NCBI RefSeq assembly: GCF_002803845.1
Contig: NZ_CP024985.1
Location: forward strand, 1,736,001-1,800,000
Source of the DNA: Streptomyces lavendulae subsp. lavendulae
GTDB taxonomy: Bacteria; Actinomycetota; Actinomycetes; Streptomycetales; Streptomycetaceae
Length of the DNA stretch: 64,000 nt
Reading direction: 5' to 3'
Shown here: positions 1 to 7,493 of the stretch, in pieces
Layout of the letters: every line of letters begins with the position of its first letter
Numbering within the stretch: the first letter of the stretch is position 1
Notes under the pieces: generated by a model
Seen by the model: only the letters and a program-made list of their open reading frames with translations
Databases searched by the model: none
What the model was told of the DNA's origin: nothing
Position numbers and translations under genes: made by a program

Positions 1-1
1 A

Positions 2-493
2 TGGGACAGGCCCGGGATCCTGTACGGGAAGACGGCCAAGGAGTGCACGCGCGAGGAGGTGGCCCGCGAGGTGTGGGCGCAGCTGAAGGCCTCCCTGAAC
101 GACACCGGGACCACCGCGCTCCGGGACTCCGCGCTGCACTCCTGGTTCCTGGACCCCGGGGTCGACGGCCTCGGCACGCCGCACCCCACCAACGAGGACG
201 AGCTGCTGATCCACCCCACCGGCACCTTCCACAACCGGCCGAGCGCGGGCACCCGCGTCCCCAACTTCTTCCTCAGCGGGGACTACGTGGCGGTCGACAT
301 CGACCTCGCGACGATGGAGGGCGCGAACGCCTCGGCCCGGGCGGCGGTCAACGCCCTGCTGGACCGGGACGGTTCGGCGGCGGACCGGTGCACGGTCACC
401 GGTCTTCACCGGGCACCCGAGCTGGAGTCCGCCCGGCGGCACGACCTGTGGCGCCACCGTCTCGGCCTGCGGAACGTCCTCGACCTGGGCTGA
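2..493 (+). CDS. FAD-dependent oxidoreductase, C-terminal part (5' truncated by window edge)
   Basis: The reading frame is open from the first complete codon at base 2 and ends at TGA 491-493, giving the last 163 residues. It includes the stretch NFFLSGDYVAVDIDLATMEG, followed by a conserved region that looks like the C-terminal FAD-binding lobe of the phytoene desaturase / hydroxysqualene dehydroxylase group of amine-oxidase-fold flavoproteins. The N-terminal Rossmann GxGxxG motif lies outside the window, so the substrate cannot be judged. An internal ATG at 59 is in frame but sits within the conserved region and is not the true start. Confident as a coding fragment, moderate on family. Confidence 0.7.
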   Translation, partial: WDRPGILYGKTAKECTREEVAREVWAQLKASLNDTGTTALRDSALHSWFLDPGVDGLGTPHPTNEDELLIHPTGTFHNRPSAGTRVPNFFLSGDYVAVDIDLATMEGANASARAAVNALLDRDGSAADRCTVTGLHRAPELESARRHDLWRHRLGLRNVLDLG

Positions 494-516
494 GCGGGAC
501 GGGTTACCGTCGGGGC

Positions 517-1335
517 ATGACGACGGCGAGTGTGGGAGCGCTGCTGCGCACCTGGCGGGAGCGGCGCGGGATCAGCCAGCTGGAGCTGGCGGGCCGCGCC
601 GACTCCTCGTCCCGGCACATCAGTTTCGTGGAGAACGGCCGGTCCCGGCCGAGCGAGGAGATGGTGCTGCGGCTCGCGGACCACCTCGACGTGCCGGTGC
701 GGGAGCGCAACGCCCTGCTGCTGGCGGCCGGCTACGCACCCCGGTACGCGCACACCCCGCTGGACGCGCCCGCCATGGGTGCCCTGCGCGCGGGCATGGA
801 GCAGCTGCTGACCGGCTACGAGCCGTACCCGGCGCTGGTGGTGGACGGGACCTACACGGTGGTGGCGGCCAACCGGGGCATCGCGATGCTGCTGGAGGGG
901 GTGCCCGAGGACCTGCTGGAGCCGCCGCTCAACGCCATGCGGCTGACCCTGCACCCGCGCGGGCTGGCCCCCAGGATCCGCAACCTGCGCCAGTGGCGGG
1001 GCCACCTGCTGGCGCAGATGGAGCGGCAGATCGCGCTGGCGCGCTCGGAGCCGCTGCGCGCCCTGTACGAGGAGGTGGCGGCGTACCCGCTGCCGCCGGA
1101 GCCGGAGCCGGGATCCGGCACGCACCGGCCGGGCGGCCCGGACGACGCGGAGGCGCCCGTCCCGTACATCGCGCTGCCCCTGCTGATCGAGCACGACGGC
1201 CACCTGCTGTCGTTCGTGTCCTCGATCTCGACCTTCAACACGCCGCTGGACGTGACCGTCGCCGAGCTGGCCATCGAGACCTTCCTGCCGGCCGACCCGG
1301 CGACGGTGAAGTACCTGCGTTCACTGGGTCCCTGA
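517..1335 (+). CDS. XRE-family transcriptional regulator with MmyB-like ligand-binding domain
   Basis: The 272-residue protein starts with an XRE helix-turn-helix (about residues 5-62: LLRTWRERRGISQLELA, then SSRHISFVENGRSRPS, the recognition helix). A C-terminal MmyB/PAS-like pocket domain follows (about 95-270), with the typical PALVVDGTYTVVAANRG segment. In actinomycetes such proteins usually control a neighbouring oxidoreductase or transporter through small ligands. The start at 517 was chosen because it gives the full HTH and lies 24 bases after the upstream stop. The gene converges on, and overlaps by 15 bases, the small membrane protein on the other strand. No operator can be assigned. 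Confidence 0.88.
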   Translation: MTTASVGALLRTWRERRGISQLELAGRADSSSRHISFVENGRSRPSEEMVLRLADHLDVPVRERNALLLAAGYAPRYAHTPLDAPAMGALRAGMEQLLTGYEPYPALVVDGTYTVVAANRGIAMLLEGVPEDLLEPPLNAMRLTLHPRGLAPRIRNLRQWRGHLLAQMERQIALARSEPLRALYEEVAAYPLPPEPEPGSGTHRPGGPDDAEAPVPYIALPLLIEHDGHLLSFVSSISTFNTPLDVTVAELAIETFLPADPATVKYLRSLGP

Positions 1336-1746
1336 GCCGGCCGCGCGCAGCGCCAGCTGCTGGAGCAGCGCGAAGCCGGCGACCGTGAGCGCCTGCGCCG
1401 GGATCCACACCGCGCCGGCCGTGGTGGGCGAGAACCAGAGGACGAGGGAGAGCAGGCTGACGGCCGCCCAGGCGTAGTTGGCCTCGATGACGAACTTCAC
1501 CGGGAGGACCGGCGGCCGGCGGCGCGAGGCGAGCCGGCCGACGCCCGCGCCGTAGGCCGTGAGGAAGAGCCCGAGTCCCAGCAGGGTCGGCCCGGGAACG
1601 CCGAGCAGCCGGCCGAGGGGTGCGCCGAAGAGGGCGTAGGCGAGGCCGTTGCCGGTGGTGACCACGGCGTCGAGGGCGAGGAAGCGGCGCAGCGCGGTCT
1701 GCGGGACGGTGGTGCGGGCGAAACCGGCGAACAGGGTCGCGGACAT
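1321..1746 (-). CDS. small four-TM membrane protein of unknown function
   Basis: A 141-residue hydrophobic protein with about four predicted transmembrane segments (roughly residues 20-42, 50-70, 84-105 and 112-133). Short basic loops, for example SRRRPP, lie between them. No catalytic motif is visible. Streptomyces genomes carry many small integral membrane proteins of this sort and I do not recognise a named function. Its 3' end overlaps the 3' end of the XRE regulator by 15 bases, so the two messages are complementary at their tails. Confidence 0.7.
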   Translation of the reverse strand: MSATLFAGFARTTVPQTALRRFLALDAVVTTGNGLAYALFGAPLGRLLGVPGPTLLGLGLFLTAYGAGVGRLASRRRPPVLPVKFVIEANYAWAAVSLLSLVLWFSPTTAGAVWIPAQALTVAGFALLQQLALRAAGSGTQ

Positions 1747-2039
1747 GGCGGATCAGCCTCCGTCGAGGTCGGTCGGTGGTGGTCGGGGTGCGGGTCCCGG
1801 GGCCGAGTGCGCGGCCCCGGAGCCCGTGGACCCCACTGTGCCCGCGCACGCGCGCAGGGGTCGATTACCTCCGGGGTCATGACGGGGCCCGGGGCCGCCT
1901 TTTGGGACGGCGCTGGTTGGGGGGCGGGAACGGCGGCTAGGCTGCGCTGAAAACAAACTGATCGAACGTCTTGTCGACATATGGAGAACGACCCCGTGCG
2001 AGCCGCCGCCCGGCCCCACCCCGTCGGGGGTGAGGCGCC
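1747..2039. promoter_or_regulatory. intergenic region upstream of module A with promoter-like elements
   Basis: 293 bases separate the divergent membrane-protein gene and module A. A weak promoter-like pair TTGGGG (1917-1922) and TAGGCT (1938-1943) has a short 15-base spacer. From about 1945 the composition becomes markedly AT-richer (AAAACAAACTGATCGAACGT). This stretch contains the GAACGT-CTT-GTCGA element (1964-1977) and the 15-mer at 1968-1982. The promoter call is an inference from sequence only. Confidence 0.35.
1968..1982 (+). promoter_or_regulatory. 15-base element GTCTTGTCGACATAT, repeated upstream of the 6495 methyltransferase
   Basis: GTCTTGTCGACATAT here and GTCTAGTCGACATAT at 6441-6455 differ by one base. 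Both lie in AT-richer intergenic DNA 40-90 bases upstream of a plus-strand gene. The core GTCGAC is itself palindromic. This could be a shared operator or promoter element. No regulator can be named. Confidence 0.4.
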
Positions 2040-2043
2040 TTGA
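1981..2043 (+). CDS. possible 20-residue upstream ORF before module A
   Basis: ATG at 1981 opens a 20-codon frame (MENDPVRAAARPHPVGGEAP) whose TGA at 2041-2043 overlaps the TTG at 2040-2042. This makes a TTGA junction like the ATGA/GTGA couplings used elsewhere in the window. No good ribosome-binding site precedes the ATG, so the peptide may not be made or may come from a leaderless transcript. If real, it could couple translation to the peptidase gene or encode a small peptide. Low confidence. Confidence 0.2.
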   Translation: MENDPVRAAARPHPVGGEAP

Positions 2044-2618
2044 GGACCACACGGACCATGCGCAGGCTCGGCGCCGACCTGCTGGCCGGTACGCGGATCA
2101 GCGGGCCCACCGACGCCGCCGGGGTCATCGGCGCCCTCTGTGCCGCGTTCGAGCGCCGGCGCGCCGGACGGCCGGTCGACTTCCACTTCGCCCCGTTCCC
2201 CCCGGACTCGGCCAGCGGGCTGTGGCTGGACCTCGACGACCGCGACCTGATCGTCATCGAGGCGCACACCCGCCCCGAGCACCAGCTCGTCATCGCCTGC
2301 CACGAGCTGTGGCACGTGGACGAGGGGACCTCCTTCGACCTCGGTCCGGGCATGACGGTCGCCGCCCGCCTGACGGGGCGCCACGGCTGCCTCGCCGGAC
2401 TCGTGGAGTCCGAGACGGGGCTGGCCTCGGTGATCCGGCGGGCCGCCGCCCGTGCCGACCTGGGGGACCCGGCGGAGATCCGGGCCGAGACCTTCGGCCT
2501 GCACCTGGGCAAACTCCTGCGGCCCTGCCTCCAGGCCCCCCGGGAGGATCGGCTGCCCGAGGCGATCGAGCGCATCAGCACCTCGCTCGGCTGGGGGAGC
2601 CCCGGCCTCCGCCGGTGA
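2040..2618 (+). CDS. ImmA/IrrE-like HExxH metallopeptidase, module A
   Basis: A 192-residue protein with a zinc-peptidase HExxH motif, HELWH, at about residues 88-92. The preceding block GLWLDLDDRDLIVIE is shared almost position for position with the module B peptidase at 61504-62094 (GIWLKMDDFDVIVFE). Homologues are often labelled toxin components in actinomycete genomes, a label not supported by anything here. Related ImmA/IrrE proteins act as regulatory proteases on DNA-binding repressors. The start is TTG 2040, with GGGGGTGAGG just upstream, or ATG 2058 (186 residues, GAGGA upstream). It is first of three co-directional genes, before an FAD monooxygenase and a 7-TM protein. Confidence 0.82.
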   Translation: MRTTRTMRRLGADLLAGTRISGPTDAAGVIGALCAAFERRRAGRPVDFHFAPFPPDSASGLWLDLDDRDLIVIEAHTRPEHQLVIACHELWHVDEGTSFDLGPGMTVAARLTGRHGCLAGLVESETGLASVIRRAAARADLGDPAEIRAETFGLHLGKLLRPCLQAPREDRLPEAIERISTSLGWGSPGLRR

Positions 2619-2691
2619 ACCGCGCCCCCACCGGCCGCCGCCCCCGCGCGCCGCTGCCCCCGCCGCGGCCCCAGACAGAGAGCACGCCACG

Positions 2692-4125
2692 ATGACCCAG
2701 TCCTCCGCGCCCCGCCACGCCGTCGTCATCGGCGGCAGCCTGATCGGCCTCCTCGCGGCCGCCGTACTGGCCGAGCACGCGACGGTCACCGTCATCGACG
2801 CGGACCTGCTGCCCGAGGGCCCGGCACCGCGCCGGGGACTCCCCCAGGCCCGCCACACCCACCTGCTGTGGTCGGGCGGGGCACGCGCCATCGAGCGGAT
2901 CCTGCCGGGCATCACCGATGAATGGACGGACGCGGGCGCCCTGCGCCGCAGCCTGCCCACCGACCTGGTCACCATGACCGCCCAGGGCTGGCTCCCGCGG
3001 TGCGGGGAGAAGCAGTTCAACATCTCCTGCAGCCGCGACCTCCTCGACTCGGTGGTCCGCGCCCGGGTGACCGGCCTCGAAGGGGTCTCCACCCTCCAGC
3101 GGAGCCGGGTCCGCGGCCTGGAGGGCACCGCGGAGCGGATCACCGGCGTCCGGGTCGACACCCCCGACGAGCAGGACCGGCTGGTGAGCGCCGACCTCGT
3201 GGTCGACGCGAGCGGACGCGGTTCGCGGGCCACGTCCTGGCTCGGGGCGCTGGGCGTGAACGGCATCCGGCGGGCCGAGGTCGACTCCGGTCTCGTCTAC
3301 GCCACGCGGATCTTCGAGGCTCCGCCGGGGGCGCACGCGGCGGGGTTCCCCATCGTCAACGTGCAGTCCGACCCCCGGGTGCCCGTACCCGGGCAGACGG
3401 CCACGATCGCGCCCATCGAGGACGGCCGGTGGCAGGTCACCCTCTCCGGCACCCGGGGCGGCGAGCCCACCGGGGACCCCGACCTGTTCGTACCGTTCGC
3501 CAAGGGGGTGCGGGACCCGATCGTCGGCGAACTGCTGGAGGGCAGGAAGCCCCTGACGGACGTCGCCGTCACCCAGGGCACCGCCAACCGCCGCGTCTTC
3601 TTCGAGAAGGCGGAGCTGCCCGACGGTTTCTTCGCCGTCGGCGACGCGGTCGCCACCTTCAACCCGCTGTACGGGCAGGGCATGTCGGTCGCCGCGCAGG
3701 GGCTGCTGGCCGTACGGGAGCTGCTCCGGGCCAAGGGGCCCGGCCACCCCGGCATCGGCCGCGAGGCTCAGCGCGCGCTCTCGCCGACGGTGAGCACCGC
3801 CTGGGAGCTCGCCACCGCGCAGGACATCCTCTACCCGGGGGCCACCGGCACGGAGCCGCGGCCCGGGGCCGGGCCCCTCGGCGCGTACGTCGGCCGGCTG
3901 ATGAAGGGCGCCACCACCGACGAGGTGCTCACCGGAGCCCTGTTCGACGTCATCACGATGAGCGAGGTGCCCGCCCACTGGCTGCGCCCCTCGGTGTTCT
4001 GGCACGTCCTGCGCGCCTCGGACCGGGGCGCGTCCCCGGTGCCGCCGCTCACCGCGGCGGAGCGGGCCGTCGCCGGCCTGGCCCCGGCGGCCGACCCGGC
4101 GAACCCCGTCGGGCGGGGCCGGTGA
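2692..4125 (+). CDS. FAD-dependent monooxygenase/oxidoreductase, module A
   Basis: The 477-residue flavoprotein has an N-terminal dinucleotide-binding Rossmann signature, VVIGGSLIGLLAA (about residues 10-25). It also has a second FAD-contact motif, VGDAVATFNPLYGQGMS (about 312-330), typical of the PHBH/squalene-epoxidase-like fold. The middle DLVVDASGRGS is the conserved DG-type motif before the substrate domain. The substrate is unknown. ATG 2692 is preceded by a weak AGAGAG. The stop TGA overlaps the GTG of the downstream membrane-protein gene (GTGA), so translational coupling is expected. Its place between the peptidase and 7-TM genes suggests it makes or modifies a small molecule relevant to the module; that is inference. 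Confidence 0.85.
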   Translation: MTQSSAPRHAVVIGGSLIGLLAAAVLAEHATVTVIDADLLPEGPAPRRGLPQARHTHLLWSGGARAIERILPGITDEWTDAGALRRSLPTDLVTMTAQGWLPRCGEKQFNISCSRDLLDSVVRARVTGLEGVSTLQRSRVRGLEGTAERITGVRVDTPDEQDRLVSADLVVDASGRGSRATSWLGALGVNGIRRAEVDSGLVYATRIFEAPPGAHAAGFPIVNVQSDPRVPVPGQTATIAPIEDGRWQVTLSGTRGGEPTGDPDLFVPFAKGVRDPIVGELLEGRKPLTDVAVTQGTANRRVFFEKAELPDGFFAVGDAVATFNPLYGQGMSVAAQGLLAVRELLRAKGPGHPGIGREAQRALSPTVSTAWELATAQDILYPGATGTEPRPGAGPLGAYVGRLMKGATTDEVLTGALFDVITMSEVPAHWLRPSVFWHVLRASDRGASPVPPLTAAERAVAGLAPAADPANPVGRGR

Positions 4126-5315
4126 GCGGCGGGATCCTGGTGCAGCTGCCGGGAATCCTGATGGTCCTGGCGCTGCTGATCAAGGCGCCGAGCATGCGCC
4201 GGGACTGGGACCAGCCACTGAACCGGACCGCGTGCGCACTACTGGTCCTCGGCGCCCCCATCAACTTCCTGGCGTCGCCGCCGACGATCTCGGCGGTCAA
4301 CCGTTTCACCGGTGTGGTCAACTTCTCCGCCCCTCTGGTGTTCTGCCTGGCCACCCTGTTCTCCGGGGCGTGCGTCGTCCTCGTCCTGCAGTGGCGGGGC
4401 GGCCCGCCCGCGGCCGTGCGGCGGGCCACGCGGCGCACGATCGCCGTCTTCGGCGCGGCCACCATCGCGATCATCGCCCTGTTCGTGATCGGCGACGCGC
4501 CGGTGGAGCGGCTCCGGGACCTGGACACGTACTACGCCACGACGCCCTGGATCCGCGAGATGATCGTGTGCTTCCTGGTGGCGCACACCGTGGGCACCGC
4601 CGCGCTGACCTGGCTGTGCGGGAAGTGGCTGTGGCGCACGGACCGCTCGCTGCGCCCGTTGCGCAGCGGGCTGGCCCTGATCGTGCTCGGCGGGTCGCTG
4701 GACCTGTCCTACCTCGCCGCCAAGTGGGCCTCGGTGGCCGCCCGCTGGGCCGGCCGCGACTGGGTGTACCTGTCCACGGACGTGGCGCCCCCGCTGGCCG
4801 CGGCGGCCGGCGTGATGGTCGGGGCGGGGTTCATCGTGCCCCTGGCCGGCGGCTCGGAGGCCTGGCGGGACTTCAGCCAGTACCGCAGGCTGCGCCCGCT
4901 GTGGAAGGCGCTGCGCCATTTCGCGTCCCGCAACGTGACGACGGTCCCGCTGACCTGGTGGTCACCGGTGGGGATCCGGCTGATCCACCGCGAGTCGGTG
5001 ATCGACGACGGGCTGCTGGCCCTGGCCGGCTGGTTCGACCCCGAGGTGCGTACGCAGGCGTACGGGGCCGCGCGCCGCCAGGGCCTGGACGAGCCGGCCG
5101 CCTCCGTGGTGGCGGACGCCGCCATGCTCGCCGCGGCCTGCCGGCTGCGGGCGGCCGCCGACCGGGCGGGCGACGGCGCCCCGCGGGCCGGGGCGCGGCG
5201 CAAGGACTCCGTCCCGCACCGGCTGGACGCCCAGCCGCTGGCGGCGCTCGCCCGGGAGTTCCGCGCGTCCCCGATCGTCGCGGCGGCCCGCCGGGGAGCG
5301 CCGGCGACGGGCTGA
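4122..5315 (+). CDS. 7-TM membrane protein of DUF6545/MAB_1171c type, module A
   Basis: A 397-residue protein with about seven hydrophobic segments in the first 245 residues, for example ILMVLALLIKAP, FCLATLFSGACVVLVLQW and AAAAGVMVGAGFIVPLAGG. A cytoplasmic C-terminal domain follows, opening with YRRLRPLWKALRHF and then IRLIHRESVIDDGLLAL. The same layout and the LRPLW plus RxxxIxDGxLxL signature recur in the 60287-61507 protein, so the two are paralogues. Databases call such proteins putative transporters, but transport is unproven. A 7-TM sensor with a cytosolic output domain fits equally well. GTG 4122 overlaps the upstream stop. A 15-bp hairpin terminator follows at 5375-5408. Confidence 0.82.
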   Translation: MSGGILVQLPGILMVLALLIKAPSMRRDWDQPLNRTACALLVLGAPINFLASPPTISAVNRFTGVVNFSAPLVFCLATLFSGACVVLVLQWRGGPPAAVRRATRRTIAVFGAATIAIIALFVIGDAPVERLRDLDTYYATTPWIREMIVCFLVAHTVGTAALTWLCGKWLWRTDRSLRPLRSGLALIVLGGSLDLSYLAAKWASVAARWAGRDWVYLSTDVAPPLAAAAGVMVGAGFIVPLAGGSEAWRDFSQYRRLRPLWKALRHFASRNVTTVPLTWWSPVGIRLIHRESVIDDGLLALAGWFDPEVRTQAYGAARRQGLDEPAASVVADAAMLAAACRLRAAADRAGDGAPRAGARRKDSVPHRLDAQPLAALAREFRASPIVAAARRGAPATG

Positions 5316-5374
5316 GCCGCCGGAGCGGCCCCGGCTGCCGCGGCGACGCCCTCGGCGCCCCCGCGCGGAGACGG

Positions 5375-5408
5375 CGAACGCCCCGGACCGCAGGGTCCGG
5401 GGCGTTCG
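5375..5408. terminator. perfect 15-bp stem hairpin between module A and folD
   Basis: CGAACGCCCCGGACC (5375-5389) pairs perfectly with GGTCCGGGGCGTTCG (5394-5408) around a GCAG loop. It lies between two convergent genes, so it can terminate both. There is no long U-tract, as is usual in Streptomyces. Confidence 0.88.
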
Positions 5409-5442
5409 GCGTACCGCGTACGCGTCGCGCGCGCGGCGGGGG

Positions 5443-6312
5443 TCAGAGCTCCGCGAGGTCCAGACCGGCCTGCGCCGCCGCGGCCTGCACCGTCTGCTCC
5501 AGCAGGACGGCGATGGTCATCGGGCCGACACCGCCGGGCACCGGGGTGATCAGGGAGGCGCGGGCGGCGGCCGACTCGAAGTGGACGTCGCCGACGTTGC
5601 CCTCGTTGTAGCCGGCGTCGAGCACGACCGCGCCCGGCTTGATGTCCTCGCCGCGGATGAACTCGGCCTTGCCCACGGCGGCGACCAGCACGTCGGCCTG
5701 GCGGACGATCGAGGGCAGGTCCACGGTGCGGGAGTGACAGTAGGTGACCGTGGCGTTGCGCTCCAGCAGCAGCATGCCGGCCGGCTTGCCCAGGATGGCG
5801 CTGCGGCCGACGACGACGGCGTGCTTGCCGGTGAGGTCGACGTCGTAGGCCTCCAGGAGGCGCATGATGCCGCCCGGGGTGCAGGAGACGAAGCCCGGCA
5901 GGCCGAAGCCCATGGCGGCGAAGGAGTGCATGGTGACCCCGTCGACGTCCTTGCCCGGGGCGATGGCCTCGAAGGCGGCGCGCTCGTCGATGTGGTGCGG
6001 GACGGGGTGCTGGAGCAGGATGCCGCTGATCTCCGGGTCCTCGGAGAGCTCGGTGAGGGCCGCCACCAGCTCCTCCGTGGTGGTCGAGGCGGGCAGCTCC
6101 ACGTGGCGGGAGGTGATCCCGGCCTTGGCGCAACGGTTCTGCTTCATGCGTACGTAGGTGACGGACGCGGGGTCCTCGCCGACGAGGACGGTGGCGAGAC
6201 AGGGCGCGGCGCCGGTGCGCTCGGTGATCTTCGCCGCGAGGGCGGCGGTCTGCTCGGAGATGCGGCGGGCGAGGGCGGTGCCGTCCATCAGCTGGGCAGT
6301 GGCGGTCGTCAT
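5443..6312 (-). CDS. folD: bifunctional methylenetetrahydrofolate dehydrogenase/cyclohydrolase
   Basis: A 289-residue cytosolic enzyme converting 5,10-methylene-THF to 10-formyl-THF with NADP, for purine and formyl-Met synthesis. Visible FolD features are YVRMK with the catalytic lysine (about 55-59), GILLQHPVP with the conserved glutamine, KDVDGV, the Rossmann segment VVVGRSAILGKPAGMLLL (about 168-185), and the C-terminal signature PGGVGPMT (about 258-265). Length is normal for FolD. ILLQHPVPHH is slightly unusual relative to the more common VQLPLP, so this may be the second of two FolD copies. The start CAT at 6310-6312 follows GGAGACCCC on the coding strand. Confidence 0.93.
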   Translation of the reverse strand: MTTATAQLMDGTALARRISEQTAALAAKITERTGAAPCLATVLVGEDPASVTYVRMKQNRCAKAGITSRHVELPASTTTEELVAALTELSEDPEISGILLQHPVPHHIDERAAFEAIAPGKDVDGVTMHSFAAMGFGLPGFVSCTPGGIMRLLEAYDVDLTGKHAVVVGRSAILGKPAGMLLLERNATVTYCHSRTVDLPSIVRQADVLVAAVGKAEFIRGEDIKPGAVVLDAGYNEGNVGDVHFESAAARASLITPVPGGVGPMTIAVLLEQTVQAAAAQAGLDLAEL

Positions 6313-6440
6313 GGGGTCTCCTGAACGTCGCTGCGGATCGCGGATCGCCCAGGCGCGCGGCAGTCGACGTACGGAGGTGGGTACGCCGGGCCGCTCCCCG
6401 GTGGTGATCCACCCGAACGCCAGTCACGGCCCGCCGCACA

Positions 6441-6455
6441 GTCTAGTCGACATAT
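6441..6455 (+). promoter_or_regulatory. 15-base element GTCTAGTCGACATAT in the folD/methyltransferase divergent region
   Basis: Differs by one base from the element upstream of module A (1968-1982). Read on the minus strand it contains TAGACT (6440-6445), a reasonable Streptomyces -10 for folD. It is also 40 bases before the methyltransferase start at 6495. Whether it is promoter, operator or coincidence cannot be told from one window. Confidence 0.4.
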
Positions 6456-6494
6456 CCGGTGGTCGGCCGGGACCCGACCTGGGACGATCGGGGC

Positions 6495-7256
6495 ATGACG
6501 CGCACTTTCGACCATCTCGTCGCCGAAGCCGAGACCGTCTCCGTGGACGGCTGGGACTTCTCCTGGCTCGACGGCCGGGCCACCGAGCAGCGGCCCTCCT
6601 GGGGGTACCAGCGGCTGCTGGGCGAGCGGCTGGCACGGGTCCGGTCCGTCCTGGACATCCAGACCGGCGGGGGCGAGGTGCTGGCGGGCGCGGGCCCCCT
6701 TCCCCCGCTGACGGCGGCCACGGAGTCCTGGCCGCCGAACATCGACCGGGCGACGCGGCTGCTGCACCCGCTCGGCGCGGTGGTGGTGGCCGACGCCGAC
6801 GAGCCGCCCCTGCCCTTCGGCGCCGAGGCCTTCGAGCTGGTCACCAGCCGGCACCCGGTGACCATCTGGTGGGAGGAGATCGCACGGGTGCTGACGCCGG
6901 GCGGGACGTACTTCTCGCAGCAGGTCGGTCCGGCGAGCGTGTTCGAGCTCGTCGAGTACTTCCTGGGCCCGCAGCCGGAGGAGGTGCGCCGCGCCCGCCA
7001 CCCCGACGACGCGGTCGCCGACGCCAAGAAGGCGGGCCTCGAAGTGGTCGATCTGCGCTCGGAGCGGCTGCGGACGGAGTTCCACGACATCGGAGCCGTG
7101 ATCTACTTTCTGAGGAAGGTGATCTGGATGGTGCCCGGCTTCACGGTCGGGCAGTACCGGGACCGGCTGCGCGAGCTCCACGAACGGATCGAGCGCGAAG
7201 GCCCGTTCGTCGCACACACCGCCCGTTTCCTGATTGAAGCTCGCAAAACGGACTGA
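6495..7256 (+). CDS. class I SAM-dependent methyltransferase
   Basis: The 253-residue protein resembles small-molecule methyltransferases. VLDIQTGGGEVL (about 53-64) stands in for motif I, VVADADEPPLPFGAEAFELV covers motifs II-IV, and RVLTPGGTYFSQQVG is the typical post-motif segment. Motif I is atypical (IQTGGGE rather than VGCGxG) but is found in a recognised actinomycete branch. The substrate is unknown. Start ATG 6495 gives MTRTFDHLVAEAET. An upstream in-frame GTG at 6459 would extend into the promoter-like region and was rejected. It is a single gene between folD (divergent) and hrdB. Confidence 0.82.
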   Translation: MTRTFDHLVAEAETVSVDGWDFSWLDGRATEQRPSWGYQRLLGERLARVRSVLDIQTGGGEVLAGAGPLPPLTAATESWPPNIDRATRLLHPLGAVVVADADEPPLPFGAEAFELVTSRHPVTIWWEEIARVLTPGGTYFSQQVGPASVFELVEYFLGPQPEEVRRARHPDDAVADAKKAGLEVVDLRSERLRTEFHDIGAVIYFLRKVIWMVPGFTVGQYRDRLRELHERIEREGPFVAHTARFLIEARKTD

Positions 7257-7493
7257 GGTCGGACCGGCGGAAGGTGCGGATCCGGCGCGGACGGATCCAC
7301 GCCGGATCGGTTGCGCGGCCACAGCGTGGCGCAGGTCACTCAATTCAGCGCGTAACGAATCGACTCGGGCATGCGATGAACCGACAGGTGTCCTCGCGCG
7401 GCCCCGGAATACAGACCCCCCTCGGGTCTGTTTCCCGAGTTCGCGCGATGATGTCCCGCCCACCCCTTATCTGTTCGCAACGAGAGGCTCCTT
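7257..7493 (+). promoter_or_regulatory. hrdB upstream region with candidate SigR-type promoter
   Basis: 237 bases precede hrdB. GGAAT (7406-7410) followed after 19 bases by GTT (7430-7432) matches the SigR/RpoE-like consensus GGAAT-N18/19-GTT. In Streptomyces coelicolor hrdB is known to have a SigR-dependent promoter in addition to its main one. Inside the spacer lies a small hairpin, ACAGACCC (7411-7418) with GGGTCTGT (7424-7431). GAGAGGCT just before GTG 7494 serves as ribosome-binding site. Confidence 0.5.

Noticed and set aside
2040..5315. Classical toxin-antitoxin system, as the toxin label of homologues suggests.
   Set aside because: No small antitoxin gene with DNA-binding motif adjoins; module size and the 7-TM partner do not fit.
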